64,000 nt of DNA from Mucilaginibacter sp. MD40 (GTDB taxonomy: Bacteria > Bacteroidota > Bacteroidia > Sphingobacteriales > Sphingobacteriaceae), in the NCBI RefSeq assembly GCF_002288635.1, contig NZ_NRSW01000001.1:2143728-2207727 (forward strand). Direction: 5' to 3'. This document shows positions 24,711-34,123 of this stretch, piece by piece. The notes beneath the pieces were generated by a model that was not told the DNA's origin, made no database searches, and was given only the letters and a program-made list of their open reading frames with translations. Made by a program: the position numbers and the translations under genes. Within the stretch, counting starts at the first letter, position 1, and each line of letters begins with the position of its first letter.

Positions 24711-26672
24711 TTATAGCTTCTTACTATTATTCTTCCTGTTCACATCCGGCAAAGCGTTGTCAGGATCCACCGCTACACTTTCAACTTCTTTTAAAACGGG
24801 CACATCATAAGTGGTCACTTTGTTTTGCAGCCATGTTTCCACCGGGAAATAAATGCGCTGCTTGTTGCCGTCTTTAAATTTTAGTTCTACGGTAAACGGC
24901 ATGGCCATCATCTCTTTGTTGGCAATGGTAAGTTCTATAGTCTTTTTGTTATCGATGTACTTAGCATCTATCAGCGCAATGTCCAGCTTGTAATTGTTGT
25001 AGAACCAGCCGTTCCAGAACCAGTTGAGGTCTTCGCCACTGCCGTTTTCCATAGCTCGGAAAAAATCGTCGGGTTGAGGGTGTTTGTAAGCCCATTTGTG
25101 AATGTAATTTTTAAAAGCATAATCAAACCGGTCGTGGCCCAAAATCTGCTCGCGCAGCAGCACTAAGCCAAAAGCCGGTTTAAAATAGGTAAGCGGGTGG
25201 CGGTATTTTTCGGGTATGGCGTCAGGCTGGGTCATGATGCTGGGCGAGTTCGGGTCTATGATGTGCTGGACGATCTCATCAGCCGGATTACCACCGCCCG
25301 GCGCATATTCACCATCGCGCTTAGGGGCATACTCGCCGTTGTTAAAAGCATCAGAGGCATATACGTCAATAAAGGTATTTAAGCCCTCATCCATCCAGGC
25401 AAAACGACGCTCGTCGCTACCTACGATCATCGGGAACCAGTTGTGGCCTATCTCGTGGGCGGTAACCCAGTATAACTCGCTGCCTTTATCGTTAATGCCA
25501 TCAAAAACAATACCCGGGTACTCCATGCCGCCGGCTATACCCGCCTCGTTAATGGCGGTTGGCCAGGGGTAGGTGAACCATTTTTCGGAGAAATACTCCA
25601 TTGATTTTTTGAGGTATTCCGTAGCACGACCCCATGCTGCATTGCCCTGGCTCTCCACCGGGTAAACCGACATAGCCAGCGATTTTTTGCCACCCGGCAG
25701 GTTAACCCTTGCAGCATCCCATATGTAAGCTTTTGAGGCACCGAAAGCAACATCACGCGTATTCAGCATTTTGTAGTGCCAGGTATGGGTGCCTTTATTC
25801 ACGGGGCGCGAGGCAGGCGAATTGATCTCATCCGCTGTGCGTATCATTACGGTTTTATCGCTGTTGCGGGCTTGTGCAAGGCGGTTGATCTGCGTTGCGG
25901 TGAGTACTTCTTTAGGGTTGAGCAGGTCGCCCGGCCCGGCAACGATTATGTCCCAAGGTGCGGTAACGCTATAATCAATGTCGCCATACTCGCAGTAAAA
26001 TTCACCGCTTCCCAGGAAAGGCGCGGTGGCCCAGCCGCGGCTATCATCATAAACACACATCCGGGGGTAAAACTGTGCTACCTCATAGATCTTGCCGTTT
26101 TTGGTATCTACAAAATCGGTACGGTTACCAAAATTGCCTGGGATGGTGTAGTGATATTTAATGTTCAACACGATGCTGCCTTTACCTAAAGCCTGTGCTA
26201 AACGCACCTGCATACGTGTGTCGGTAATCTTGAAATTGGCTTTTTTATGGTTAGCGCCGCTAATGATCTCTACTGATTCTATCTCGTAACCACTGGTATG
26301 TTGTTGCGCCTGTACGCCGGTGACAAAATTTGAGCGCGCATCTTTTTTATAAGTGTTCTGGTCTAACTGCAGCCACAGATACTGCAAAGCATCCGGACTA
26401 TTATTGGTGTAATTGATGGTAACATTACCGCTGATAGTTTTGCGTACGGTATCAAGTGTTACTGCTATTTTATAATCGACACGGTTTTGCCAGTATTTTG
26501 GCCCGGGCTCGCCATTGGCCGAATGGAATTCATCACCACGGGTTTTGTAAGGCAGGGGCGAGAAAAGTACCGACGGCTGGTAGTTAGAAGTAATGGTATC
26601 GTTAGGGTTTTTCTGCGCATGTGCAAAGCTGCCGGAAATTAGCAACAAAGCAGCAATGGTGAGTTTTTTCAT
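24711..26672 (-). CDS. M1-family metallopeptidase
   Basis: Secreted zinc aminopeptidase-like protein of 653 residues. The start at ATG 26672 is chosen because a signal peptide begins there (KKLTIAALLLISGSFAHAQ); a longer frame to 26729 adds a non-signal tail. The zinc site is HEIGHNW followed 18 residues later by the third ligand Glu in WMDEGLNTF; the substrate motif GxMEN appears as GGMEYPG. A catalytic Tyr candidate lies in the MTQPDAIPEKYRHPLTYFKPAFG region. The N-terminal beta domain (YKIAVTLDTVRKTISGNVTINY) fits M1. Periplasmic or outer-membrane associated peptide trimming is likely. Repeats abut its 3' end. Confidence 0.88.
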   Translation of the reverse strand: MKKLTIAALLLISGSFAHAQKNPNDTITSNYQPSVLFSPLPYKTRGDEFHSANGEPGPKYWQNRVDYKIAVTLDTVRKTISGNVTINYTNNSPDALQYLWLQLDQNTYKKDARSNFVTGVQAQQHTSGYEIESVEIISGANHKKANFKITDTRMQVRLAQALGKGSIVLNIKYHYTIPGNFGNRTDFVDTKNGKIYEVAQFYPRMCVYDDSRGWATAPFLGSGEFYCEYGDIDYSVTAPWDIIVAGPGDLLNPKEVLTATQINRLAQARNSDKTVMIRTADEINSPASRPVNKGTHTWHYKMLNTRDVAFGASKAYIWDAARVNLPGGKKSLAMSVYPVESQGNAAWGRATEYLKKSMEYFSEKWFTYPWPTAINEAGIAGGMEYPGIVFDGINDKGSELYWVTAHEIGHNWFPMIVGSDERRFAWMDEGLNTFIDVYASDAFNNGEYAPKRDGEYAPGGGNPADEIVQHIIDPNSPSIMTQPDAIPEKYRHPLTYFKPAFGLVLLREQILGHDRFDYAFKNYIHKWAYKHPQPDDFFRAMENGSGEDLNWFWNGWFYNNYKLDIALIDAKYIDNKKTIELTIANKEMMAMPFTVELKFKDGNKQRIYFPVETWLQNKVTTYDVPVLKEVESVAVDPDNALPDVNRKNNSKKL

Positions 26673-26811
26673 GTTGAAATGATAAGCACGGCAATATACA
26701 AATGCTATGGCGAAATAAGGGCAAAGCATGCGTAACGATGTAGCTAAGAAAAAAAATGAAAAAGTTTATGGAAATTTATGCGTGTTCGCATCTTATCTTT
26801 AAATTATTCAC

Positions 26812-27519
26812 ATGCAAACCATCACAAACATTAGTATCCCGCAACCTTGTCACCAAAACTGGAATAATATGACTCCTGCTGACAAAGGGCGCCATTGCCA
26901 ATTGTGCGGAAAAGACATTGTTGATTTTACAGGTTTTACAGATCAGCAACTTATCACTTATTTAAGTATGGGTACTAAAACCTGCGGACGTTTATTGCCT
27001 CAACAAATAAATAACATTAACCGGCAGCTGAAGCCGGGATCAGGCCGACGGGTAATGTGGAAAGAATTAACGTTGGTTGCAGCTCTAACAGCCATCTTCA
27101 CTACTGTAAATTCCGCTGTAAAAGCCCAGCATCCTATTGAACAAGGTGCTGTAGATACTAATAAAAAAAATTCTACAGCGGTTAGCGATACCACTACCTA
27201 CATCACTGTAAAAGGTAAAGTTATCAGCAGTGAGGATAATTTGGCACTTCCGGGTGCGGTGGTTTTATGTAAGCATACGATGGTGAAAGTATCAGCAGAT
27301 GCATCCGGCTTTTTTAAAATGAGCATACCGGCTTATGCCGATTCAGTAATGGTGAGGTTCATCGGCTTCAAAGGTATGAATGTTCCGGTATCAATGTTTA
27401 ATAATGGCTCTGATGTAGTCATAAGCTTAACTCCCACGCCCCTATTGATGGGAGAGGTTGTGGTAGTAAAACCCCCCTTTCATAAACGATTATGGTATAA
27501 AGTAAAACACCTGTTTTAA
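26812..27519 (+). CDS. Carboxypeptidase-regulatory-like domain protein with N-terminal Cys motif
   Basis: A 235-residue protein of a type common in Bacteroidetes. Residues 1-60 hold a small Cys/His domain (PQPCHQNWNNMT, GRHCQLCGKDIVDFT, TKTCGRLL) that looks like a metal-binding module on the cytoplasmic side. A single transmembrane segment follows (LTLVAALTAIFTTVNSAV, about residues 85-105), then a CarboxypepD_reg-like beta sandwich (ITVKGKVISSEDNLALPGAVV...VSADASGFFKMSIP). It probably spans the inner membrane. Function unknown. Its stop codon shares TTAA with the stop of the convergent ppx-like gene. Confidence 0.72.
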   Translation: MQTITNISIPQPCHQNWNNMTPADKGRHCQLCGKDIVDFTGFTDQQLITYLSMGTKTCGRLLPQQINNINRQLKPGSGRRVMWKELTLVAALTAIFTTVNSAVKAQHPIEQGAVDTNKKNSTAVSDTTTYITVKGKVISSEDNLALPGAVVLCKHTMVKVSADASGFFKMSIPAYADSVMVRFIGFKGMNVPVSMFNNGSDVVISLTPTPLLMGEVVVVKPPFHKRLWYKVKHLF

Positions 27520-28448
27520 CGCATAGCTTTTACCATGGCTCCCTCTTTAAGCGACCAAGTGGACATGCTTACATCGGCAATGCCGAGTTTCTGCATGATA
27601 TATATAGTGAGCAGGCTCGCGGTCACGATCATGTCCACCCGTACAGGTATAATGCCTTTCATGCTGGCGCGAAGCTTGTGGTTTGATTTAATGAGCAGTT
27701 CTATCAACCCCAATAATTCATCAATGTCAAACTCGTAGGTTTTAACCTGTTTGATATCGAAGATGCGTCCTTTTTTTAGCTCTATCACCTCGGCAAAACT
27801 TTCAAAAGCTCCGGATGAGCCTACCAGTACTGATGGTTTATATTTGGCAGCAGCCACAAACAGGTCGCCGAGTTTGCCGTTAACGAACGTGGTAAGCTCT
27901 TTAATGGAAGTTACCGGGATAGGGTCGGTCTTGTGGAACTTATCCATCAGCCTGGCTGCGCCTATCTCAAAGCTTTGCTTCCACAACACTTCGTCTTCAT
28001 TAGCAATAATGAACTCAACGCTGCCTCCGCCAATATCAACAATCAAGGCGTTATTCTCGGTCAGCACACCGCTGGCATCAATGCCCTGGTAAATGTAGGT
28101 TGCTTCCTGCTCGCCGGTAATTACGTCTATCACGATGCCGGTTTGCTGCATTACGGTAGCGATAAAATCCTGCCCGTTGCCGGCATTGCGCAGGGCGGAG
28201 GTGGCGATAGCTTTAATTTCATCAACGCCGGCTTCATCTATTAGCTTTTTAAAGTTTTGCATAGCCGCTACACCACGCTCAAACGCGGCAGGCATGATCA
28301 TCGCTTTGTTAATGCCACCCTCGCCAAGTTTAACGGCCACGGTTTCACGGAGTATCTCCCGGAAGGTATCGCCTTGTTTTTCACCTATCAATAAATGGAA
28401 GGTATTGGTGCCAAGGTCCATCACCGCTACACGTTTCTGTTTGCTCAT
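27516..28448 (-). CDS. Ppx/GppA-family phosphatase
   Basis: Exopolyphosphatase/guanosine pentaphosphatase family, 310 residues, of the short two-domain form without the C-terminal HD domain of E. coli Ppx. ASKHA phosphate-binding motifs: VMDLGTNTFHLL at the start, GEQEATYIYQG, and IVDIGGGSVEF; SSGAFES is the later loop. Start at ATG 28448 (MSKQKR). It removes phosphate from polyphosphate or (p)ppGpp; which of them cannot be decided. Followed upstream by the NatAB-like exporter genes with a terminator between. Confidence 0.87.
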   Translation of the reverse strand: MSKQKRVAVMDLGTNTFHLLIGEKQGDTFREILRETVAVKLGEGGINKAMIMPAAFERGVAAMQNFKKLIDEAGVDEIKAIATSALRNAGNGQDFIATVMQQTGIVIDVITGEQEATYIYQGIDASGVLTENNALIVDIGGGSVEFIIANEDEVLWKQSFEIGAARLMDKFHKTDPIPVTSIKELTTFVNGKLGDLFVAAAKYKPSVLVGSSGAFESFAEVIELKKGRIFDIKQVKTYEFDIDELLGLIELLIKSNHKLRASMKGIIPVRVDMIVTASLLTIYIMQKLGIADVSMSTWSLKEGAMVKAMR

Positions 28449-28456
28449 TGGCCGCA

Positions 28457-28497
28457 AAAATAAAAAATCCCCGCGAGAAAGGGCCTCAACGGGGATG
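28457..28497 (-). terminator. Rho-independent terminator of the ABC permease gene
   Basis: On the minus strand: ATCCCCG (28490-28496) pairs with CGGGGAT (28467-28473) and a long T run follows. Confidence 0.75.
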
Positions 28498-28519
28498 TTA
28501 TTATGATGTGGTTAAGGAG

Positions 28520-29764
28520 TTACTCTTTATAAAAGAACCATTTAGCCAGTTCTTTGAAGTTGGCTTTTTTGCCGTACATCAATACCCCCACACGATAAAT
28601 GCGCGACGCCACGTAGGTAGTGAACAGGAAGCCAATTACCATCATGGCCATTGACAAAGCCAGTTGCCAATCGGGCACGCCACCAAATGGCACACGTATC
28701 ATCATGGCAACAGGGGCGGTGAAAGGTATCATAGACAACCATACCGCCAGCGGACTATCAGGAGCCCTGAACAGTACCGTTACCGATAGTAAATAGGTAA
28801 ACAGCAGCGGCATGGTAATAGGGAACATAAATTGTTGTGTTTCGGTCTCACTATCAACCGCCGAACCTACAGCTGCAAACAGTGCGCTGTAAAGTAAATA
28901 GCCTGTAATGAAGTAAAACAGGAAGCAGAACAAGATATACCCGAAAGGCAGGTTTTGCAAAGTTACCAGGAACTGTGCAAGGCCGCCTGTGGCATGCTGC
29001 CCTCCAATTTTGGTAGCCAGTATGGATAATACTATCCATGCCACAAACTGGGTTAAACCTACCAGGCCTACACCTATAATTTTACCCAGCATCAGCTGGA
29101 AAGGCTTAACAGATGAGATGATCACTTCAATGATACGGCTGGTTTTTTCTTCGATAACCCCACGCATTACCTGTGCTCCGTAAATAAACAACGACATATA
29201 GATCAATATGGCACAAGCCACACCTACGCCCATACTGGCGCCTACATCAGCATCTTTGGTGCCGGCCTCGGTAACTTCAAGGGCATTAACGCTTACTTTG
29301 TTCTTTTTTGCCTTGTTGAGCAGCGCGGTATCAATGTGGTTAGCCAGCATCGTGTTGTTTGAGGCTATATCGTTCATTTGGTTCTCTACCTCGCCGGTTA
29401 GTACCAGTGATGGTTTCTTTTTTGATAGAAACTGAACCGGTTTGTGGGCATAATCCTTGGAAATCACCAGGATAGAAAGATCCTCATTATCGTTTAATGA
29501 TTTTTTCGCATCGTTAAGGCTTTCGTTTGCCGGTATAAAGCGGATGTTCCGGGCGTTTTTAAATTTGCCTTCAAACATGCGGCTTTCATCAATCACCTTT
29601 ACCGTTTGGGGCTTGCTCACCTGGTCGGTATCTTTTGCTACGTAGGCTATTAACTTGGTCATGCCGGCAATAAGCAGGGGCACGGCCAGCATCATTACTA
29701 TAAAAGCCCTTTTACGAACACGGGTAAGGTACTCTCGCTGTATAATAAGTAAAACTTTTTTCAT
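28520..29764 (-). CDS. ABC-2 type exporter permease (NatB-like)
   Basis: A 414-residue permease with one N-terminal transmembrane helix (RAFIVMMLAVPLLIAGMTKLIAYVA), a large extracytoplasmic domain (about 45-175) and five to six further helices from about 180. The motif MRGVIEEKTSRIIEVIISSVKPFQLMLGKI is characteristic of ABC-2/NatB permeases. It lies 5 bp after the ATPase gene, so both form one transporter. Members export sodium, drugs or are of unknown substrate; nothing here decides. Confidence 0.85.
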   Translation of the reverse strand: MKKVLLIIQREYLTRVRKRAFIVMMLAVPLLIAGMTKLIAYVAKDTDQVSKPQTVKVIDESRMFEGKFKNARNIRFIPANESLNDAKKSLNDNEDLSILVISKDYAHKPVQFLSKKKPSLVLTGEVENQMNDIASNNTMLANHIDTALLNKAKKNKVSVNALEVTEAGTKDADVGASMGVGVACAILIYMSLFIYGAQVMRGVIEEKTSRIIEVIISSVKPFQLMLGKIIGVGLVGLTQFVAWIVLSILATKIGGQHATGGLAQFLVTLQNLPFGYILFCFLFYFITGYLLYSALFAAVGSAVDSETETQQFMFPITMPLLFTYLLSVTVLFRAPDSPLAVWLSMIPFTAPVAMMIRVPFGGVPDWQLALSMAMMVIGFLFTTYVASRIYRVGVLMYGKKANFKELAKWFFYKE

Positions 29765-29769
29765 GTGAT

Positions 29770-30675
29770 TTATGCGGTTAAGTTTACTTTTTCAATAAAT
29801 ATTTCGTGCATGGTAGGTATTACTTCCTGCAGCATGTTAATACGAGTTCTGGGTAACAGGTACTGTAGCACATCATTGGTGTTGTTACCGTTAAGTTTTA
29901 TGCGGATGATGTGGCTGTCGTCTTCGCCATCTGTTTCGGTAACAATGGCAAACGGTTGGGTGCCGTCAAACAAGAGCTTATCGCCTGTGTACTCGATCAT
30001 GTAGGTTTCGTTGCGGTAGGAGTTACGGATGGTTTTTACAGGCCCGTCCAGTATTTTGTGTGACCTATTAATAAGTGCAATGGAATCACATAGTTCTTCT
30101 ACCGATTCCATACGGTGGGTAGAGAAAAGAATGGTAGCTCCTTTTTTATTCAGTTCAAGGATCTCGTTTTTGATGAGTTCTGCATTTACCGGGTCAAAAC
30201 CGCTAAAGGGTTCATCCAGGATGATCAGGTCAGGCTCATGCAGTACCGTTGCCACAAACTGGGCTTTTTGCTGCATACCTTTGGAGAGTTCTTCGATCTT
30301 TTTTTTCCACCAGCTTTGCATTTCCAGTTTATCAAACCAGTATTTAAGCCTGGTAGTGGCGTCAGCCCGGCTGAGGCCTTTAAGGCGTGCCAGGTAGATC
30401 ATCTGTTCGCCTATTTCCATTTTTTTGTAAAGTCCCCGTTCTTCGGGCAGATAGCCTATACGTTCGATATGTGATTGGTTAAGGCGTTCACCATTGAAGT
30501 AAACCTCGCCCGAGTCAGGCGCCGTGATCTGGTTAATAATACGGATCAGGGATGTTTTGCCGGCGCCATTTGGGCCAAGGAGCCCGAAAATTTTGCCGCT
30601 TTCTACCTCAAGGCTCACATCGTTCAACGCGCGATGGCCGGCGTATTCTTTAACAATGTTGCGTATGCTAAGCAT
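29770..30675 (-). CDS. ABC transporter ATP-binding protein (NatA-like) with DUF4162
   Basis: A 301-residue ATPase. Walker A GPNGAGKTS (about 34-42), Q-loop NQITAPDSG.., signature LSKGMQQK (in place of LSGGQ), Walker B LIILDEPFSGFDPVN, H-loop STHRMESVEEL. After about residue 215 follows a DUF4162-like domain found in NatA-type ATPases. Partner of the permease immediately downstream. The degenerate signature LSKGMQQK is normal for this subgroup. Confidence 0.88.
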   Translation of the reverse strand: MLSIRNIVKEYAGHRALNDVSLEVESGKIFGLLGPNGAGKTSLIRIINQITAPDSGEVYFNGERLNQSHIERIGYLPEERGLYKKMEIGEQMIYLARLKGLSRADATTRLKYWFDKLEMQSWWKKKIEELSKGMQQKAQFVATVLHEPDLIILDEPFSGFDPVNAELIKNEILELNKKGATILFSTHRMESVEELCDSIALINRSHKILDGPVKTIRNSYRNETYMIEYTGDKLLFDGTQPFAIVTETDGEDDSHIIRIKLNGNNTNDVLQYLLPRTRINMLQEVIPTMHEIFIEKVNLTA

Positions 30676-30905
30676 TTGGTTAATAGTTTTTTATTGCTTT
30701 TAGATGACGTAGGCCGAACATTGTTACAACTTTTTTGTTAGTGACGTAGATTTCTCCTAAGGAACAAAAAGAAATGTTAATAGAAATATTTTAATGTTGT
30801 TAGGTGGTTTCTGTAAATGTATACCAAATAAAATATAAGTTAAATAATCTTTAGTTAATATTTATTATAATTGCAGCTTTTATTTTTTAATCAATCTATT
30901 ACTTT

Positions 30906-31361
30906 ATGAAAAAACTATTTCTCTTATTCACAGTAGGTTTTCTTTACTTCGGCAATGTAGCTAAGGCGCAAACAGGTTCTACATCTGCCGGTTTATCTAT
31001 CGACTTTGGCGACGGCGCAACTTTGGTAGGGCCTGCCCTGAGGCATGCTTTTACCCGTAATGATTACGGACAAGCAGAACTTACCTTCGGCGGCGACAGA
31101 ACCTATCTTGGTGCTTTTTATCAATACCAGGACAGGATACGTAATGCCGGTGGTTTAAACTGGTACCTGGGTATTGGCCCGCAGTTAGGTTTTGGGCACG
31201 GTAATACTGATTTTTATATCCGTCCTATGGCCGGTTTGGATTATAAATTAACAGGCGCACCGCTTGACCTGTCTTTTGACTGGCGCCCGGCATTCCTGGT
31301 TGGTGATAACTCTGACTTCACCGCTGCAAGGTTTGGCTTAGGTTTCCGCTTTGTATTTTAG
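30906..31361 (+). CDS. Small outer-membrane beta-barrel-like protein
   Basis: A 151-residue protein with a signal peptide (KKLFLLFTVGFLYFGNVAKAQ) and alternating amphipathic beta strands ending in phenylalanine (GLGFRFVF), the hallmark of outer-membrane barrels. The size suits a six- to eight-stranded barrel. Motifs such as GGLNWYLGIGPQLGFG and LDLSFDWRPAFLVG resemble OmpW/OmpA-type porins of unknown function in Bacteroidetes. It is monocistronic, with a strong terminator. The 230-bp upstream region is AT-rich, and I could not place a clear promoter in it. Confidence 0.75.
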   Translation: MKKLFLLFTVGFLYFGNVAKAQTGSTSAGLSIDFGDGATLVGPALRHAFTRNDYGQAELTFGGDRTYLGAFYQYQDRIRNAGGLNWYLGIGPQLGFGHGNTDFYIRPMAGLDYKLTGAPLDLSFDWRPAFLVGDNSDFTAARFGLGFRFVF

Positions 31362-31385
31362 TAGATAAATACTCATTATAACAGG

Positions 31386-31416
31386 AAAGCCGCTGTATGT
31401 ACAGCGGCTTTTTTTG
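31386..31416 (+). terminator. Rho-independent terminator
   Basis: 12-bp stem AAAGCCGCTGTA/TACAGCGGCTTT (31386-31397 and 31400-31411) followed by a T run. Confidence 0.85.
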
Positions 31417-31456
31417 TGGTGTAATTTTTTGCCGATGTATTTATTAACTTTAAAAC

Positions 31457-32833
31457 ATGAACCTTGAGTTAGAAATTGAATTGAGTAAGGCACCGATATT
31501 TGCGGAGCTTGATGCCCTTAAAAAACAAATTGATGACCAGCGACCATTGCCGCCGGATGTGGAAGGCCGTGTGATGCAAAAACTACGCCTCGACTGGAAT
31601 TACAATTCTAATGCTATTGAGGGTAACAAACTCACTTATGGGGAAACCGTGGCCTTTTTAATGGAAGGTATAACTGCAAAAGGTAAGCCTTTAAAAGACC
31701 ATTTGGATATAAGGGGCCATAACGAAGCTATACACTTTCTTACAGAACTGATAAAAGATTCGAGAGGAATTACGGAGGCTGACATTAGAGCACTGCACAA
31801 AATGATATTGGTTGAGCGGTACAAAGTGGATGCTCAAACTGCCGACGGTAAGCCAACAACCAAATGGGTAGAGATAGGTGAATACAAAAGCATGGCTAAC
31901 CATGTTCAAACGTCAACAGGAGAAATCCATTATTATGCTTCGCCAGAAGAAGTGCTCATAAAAATGCCTGAGCTTATTGAATGGTATCGTCAGGCCATGG
32001 AGAATAAAGCAATACATCCCGTTGTACTTGCCGCTTTATTTCACCACAAATTTGTTGCTATCCACCCATTTGATGATGGTAACGGACGCTTGTCCCGTAT
32101 TTTAATGAATTTGATCTTGATGCAAAATGGTTTTCCGCCAGCAATCGTGAAAATGGATGATAGAAAAAATTACTATTCATTATTAAATAGAGCAGACAAC
32201 GGCGATATCTGGCCATTTGTTGAGTATATTGTTGAAAGGGTACAAAGCTCCATGAAAGTTTATATAAAAGCCATTGAAGGGGAAGACATTGATGAAGAGG
32301 ATGATATAAAAAAAGAGATTGCCTTATTTAAAGTAGAGTTGCAAAACCGAATTTCAATTAGAATTAAAAAATCAAAAGATGTAATAAACGAGTTGATTAA
32401 TAATGATATACTCAAAACGATTGATAAAGCATTAATTGCCGTTAAAGAATTTTCATCTTTTTTTATTTCAGAGGAGTTTAATGTAAAGATGTCCTACTGG
32501 CATCCGGATGTGGCAGCAACTGTCTATACCATTTATGCAATAGACGAATTTAAGCGAAATAGCGAAAGCTCTCAGTTTCTGTCAAGAGATTATGAAGATA
32601 TTGAACTTTCTTTTTTGTTAAAAGAATTTAGAGAACCTAATAATACGTTTGACGTTGCAGTTCGGATTTTATTTAAACTGGAAGCATATAATTACACAGT
32701 AGTTACTAATAGCGATAGTAAAATCGTTAAATTATACCATGAGCAATTACTTCCTGCTGACTTCAAGGTAATCGAGGGAAATATTTTTAAAGGAATCAAA
32801 ACCGGAATTGAAAAAAGTCTAAAAAATAAATGA
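31457..32833 (+). CDS. Fic-domain protein (probable AMPylase) with N-terminal inhibitory motif
   Basis: A 458-residue Fic/DOC protein that would transfer AMP (or another nucleotide-derived group) to a protein hydroxyl. The core motif HPFDDGNGR is at 203-211, with catalytic His203. The inhibitory helix motif S-x-x-x-E-G is present upstream (Ser51, Glu55, Gly56 in YNSNAIEGN), so it is a class II, self-inhibited Fic enzyme. The C-terminal 170 residues are acidic/Lys-rich and unrecognised. The DNA there (about 32300-32820) is clearly more AT-rich than its neighbours, suggesting transfer or a recent fusion. No antitoxin gene is adjacent. Confidence 0.87.
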   Translation: MNLELEIELSKAPIFAELDALKKQIDDQRPLPPDVEGRVMQKLRLDWNYNSNAIEGNKLTYGETVAFLMEGITAKGKPLKDHLDIRGHNEAIHFLTELIKDSRGITEADIRALHKMILVERYKVDAQTADGKPTTKWVEIGEYKSMANHVQTSTGEIHYYASPEEVLIKMPELIEWYRQAMENKAIHPVVLAALFHHKFVAIHPFDDGNGRLSRILMNLILMQNGFPPAIVKMDDRKNYYSLLNRADNGDIWPFVEYIVERVQSSMKVYIKAIEGEDIDEEDDIKKEIALFKVELQNRISIRIKKSKDVINELINNDILKTIDKALIAVKEFSSFFISEEFNVKMSYWHPDVAATVYTIYAIDEFKRNSESSQFLSRDYEDIELSFLLKEFREPNNTFDVAVRILFKLEAYNYTVVTNSDSKIVKLYHEQLLPADFKVIEGNIFKGIKTGIEKSLKNK

Positions 32834-32865
32834 GTCAGTAAAAAGCTGACTCATTTATTTTTTAG
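32825..32865. terminator. Bidirectional terminator
   Basis: 14-bp stem AATAAATGAGTCAG/CTGACTCATTTATT (32825-32838 and 32846-32859). The fic stop codon lies inside the left arm; the same structure terminates dnaJ on the other strand. Confidence 0.85.
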
Positions 32866-32866
32866 A

Positions 32867-34027
32867 CTATTCAAAATATTCCTTCATCCGTTCAAAGAAA
32901 CTCTTTTCGTTTTTGCCCGGGTTGGGTTTAAAGTTTGGCGAACTTTGCAGTTTCTCCAAAGCTTCACGTTCCTCGCGGCTAAGCGCTTTTGGTGTCCAGA
33001 TGTTCACGTGTATCAACTGGTCGCCGCGGTGGTAGGAGTTTACTTCCGGTACGCCTTTTCCTTTGAGGCGTAATATTTTACCGCCTTGCGTACCCGGGTC
33101 GATTTTTATTTTGGCTTTACCATCAATAGTAGGTACCTCGATACTGGTGCCGAGGGCAGCGTCAATAAAGCTTACGTGCAGGTCATATATCACGTTGTTG
33201 CCATCGCGTTTAAGCGTTTCGTGCGGAATTTCCTCTATCAGGATGATCAGGTCGCCCGGAACACCACCTCTTGGGGCAGCGTTGCCTTTGCCGCTCATGC
33301 TCAGCTGCATGCCTTCGCTTACGCCGGCAGGTACGTTTATGGTAATAGTTTCTTCGCCGCGTACCACACCGTCGCCGTGGCAAACATTACATTTTGAGGT
33401 AATGGTGGTACCTTCACCGTTACAGGTAGGGCAGGTGCTGGTAGTTTGCATCTGGCCCAATATGGTATTGGTTACCCGGCGTACAGAGCCTGCGCCACCA
33501 CAGGTTTTACAGGTTTGGAATGAGGCCTTATCTTTTGCGCCGGTACCATCACAGGTTTTACAAAGCACCTGTTTGTTCACCTTAATTTTCTTTTCGGCAC
33601 CATTGGCAATTTCCTCAAGGGTGAGGCGTACTTTTATACGCAGGTTGCTGCCGCGTACTACGCGCCTGCCGCCACCCTGCCTGCCACCACCGCCAAAGAA
33701 ACCATCAAACGGACTGCCGCCGCCAAATATATCGCCAAACTGGCTAAATATATCGTCCATGTTCATGTTGCCGCCGCCGTAGCCGCCGCCACTTGCCGAG
33801 CCCGCGTTTGCCGCATGGCCAAACTGGTTATAACGCTGGCGCTTTTCGGGGTTGCTTAACACTTCGTAAGCCTCTGCCGCTTCTTTAAATTTCTCTTCAG
33901 CGTCCTTATCGCCCTGGTTTTTATCAGGGTGATATTTAATAGCCATTTTACGATACGCCTTCTTTATCTCGTCGGCATCAGCACCCCGGCTTACCCCAAG
34001 CACATCGTAATAATCTCTTTTAGCCAT
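32867..34027 (-). CDS. dnaJ: Chaperone protein DnaJ
   Basis: Hsp40 co-chaperone of DnaK, 386 residues. J domain with His33-Pro34-Asp35; Gly/Phe-rich region about 75-122; zinc domain with four CxxCxGxG-type repeats (Cys156/159, 173/176, 199/202, 213/216); C-terminal substrate-binding domains follow. Located about 96 bp after grpE on the same strand, so the two nucleotide-exchange and co-chaperone partners of DnaK are made together. dnaK itself is outside the window. Confidence 0.95.
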   Translation of the reverse strand: MAKRDYYDVLGVSRGADADEIKKAYRKMAIKYHPDKNQGDKDAEEKFKEAAEAYEVLSNPEKRQRYNQFGHAANAGSASGGGYGGGNMNMDDIFSQFGDIFGGGSPFDGFFGGGGRQGGGRRVVRGSNLRIKVRLTLEEIANGAEKKIKVNKQVLCKTCDGTGAKDKASFQTCKTCGGAGSVRRVTNTILGQMQTTSTCPTCNGEGTTITSKCNVCHGDGVVRGEETITINVPAGVSEGMQLSMSGKGNAAPRGGVPGDLIILIEEIPHETLKRDGNNVIYDLHVSFIDAALGTSIEVPTIDGKAKIKIDPGTQGGKILRLKGKGVPEVNSYHRGDQLIHVNIWTPKALSREEREALEKLQSSPNFKPNPGKNEKSFFERMKEYFE

Positions 34028-34123
34028 TTTATGTATTGAGTTTTTTGAGTTGGTGAAAGGCTGAGGTGCTCAATCAATCATCAACACTGTTCATCTGTTA
34101 AATTTAAATAAGATCAATGATTG

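Noticed and set aside
29770..32833. Fic gene and ABC exporter as a defence island
   Set aside because: The ABC proteins are ordinary NatAB-like exporter components, a terminator and a barrel gene lie between, and no other defence gene is present.
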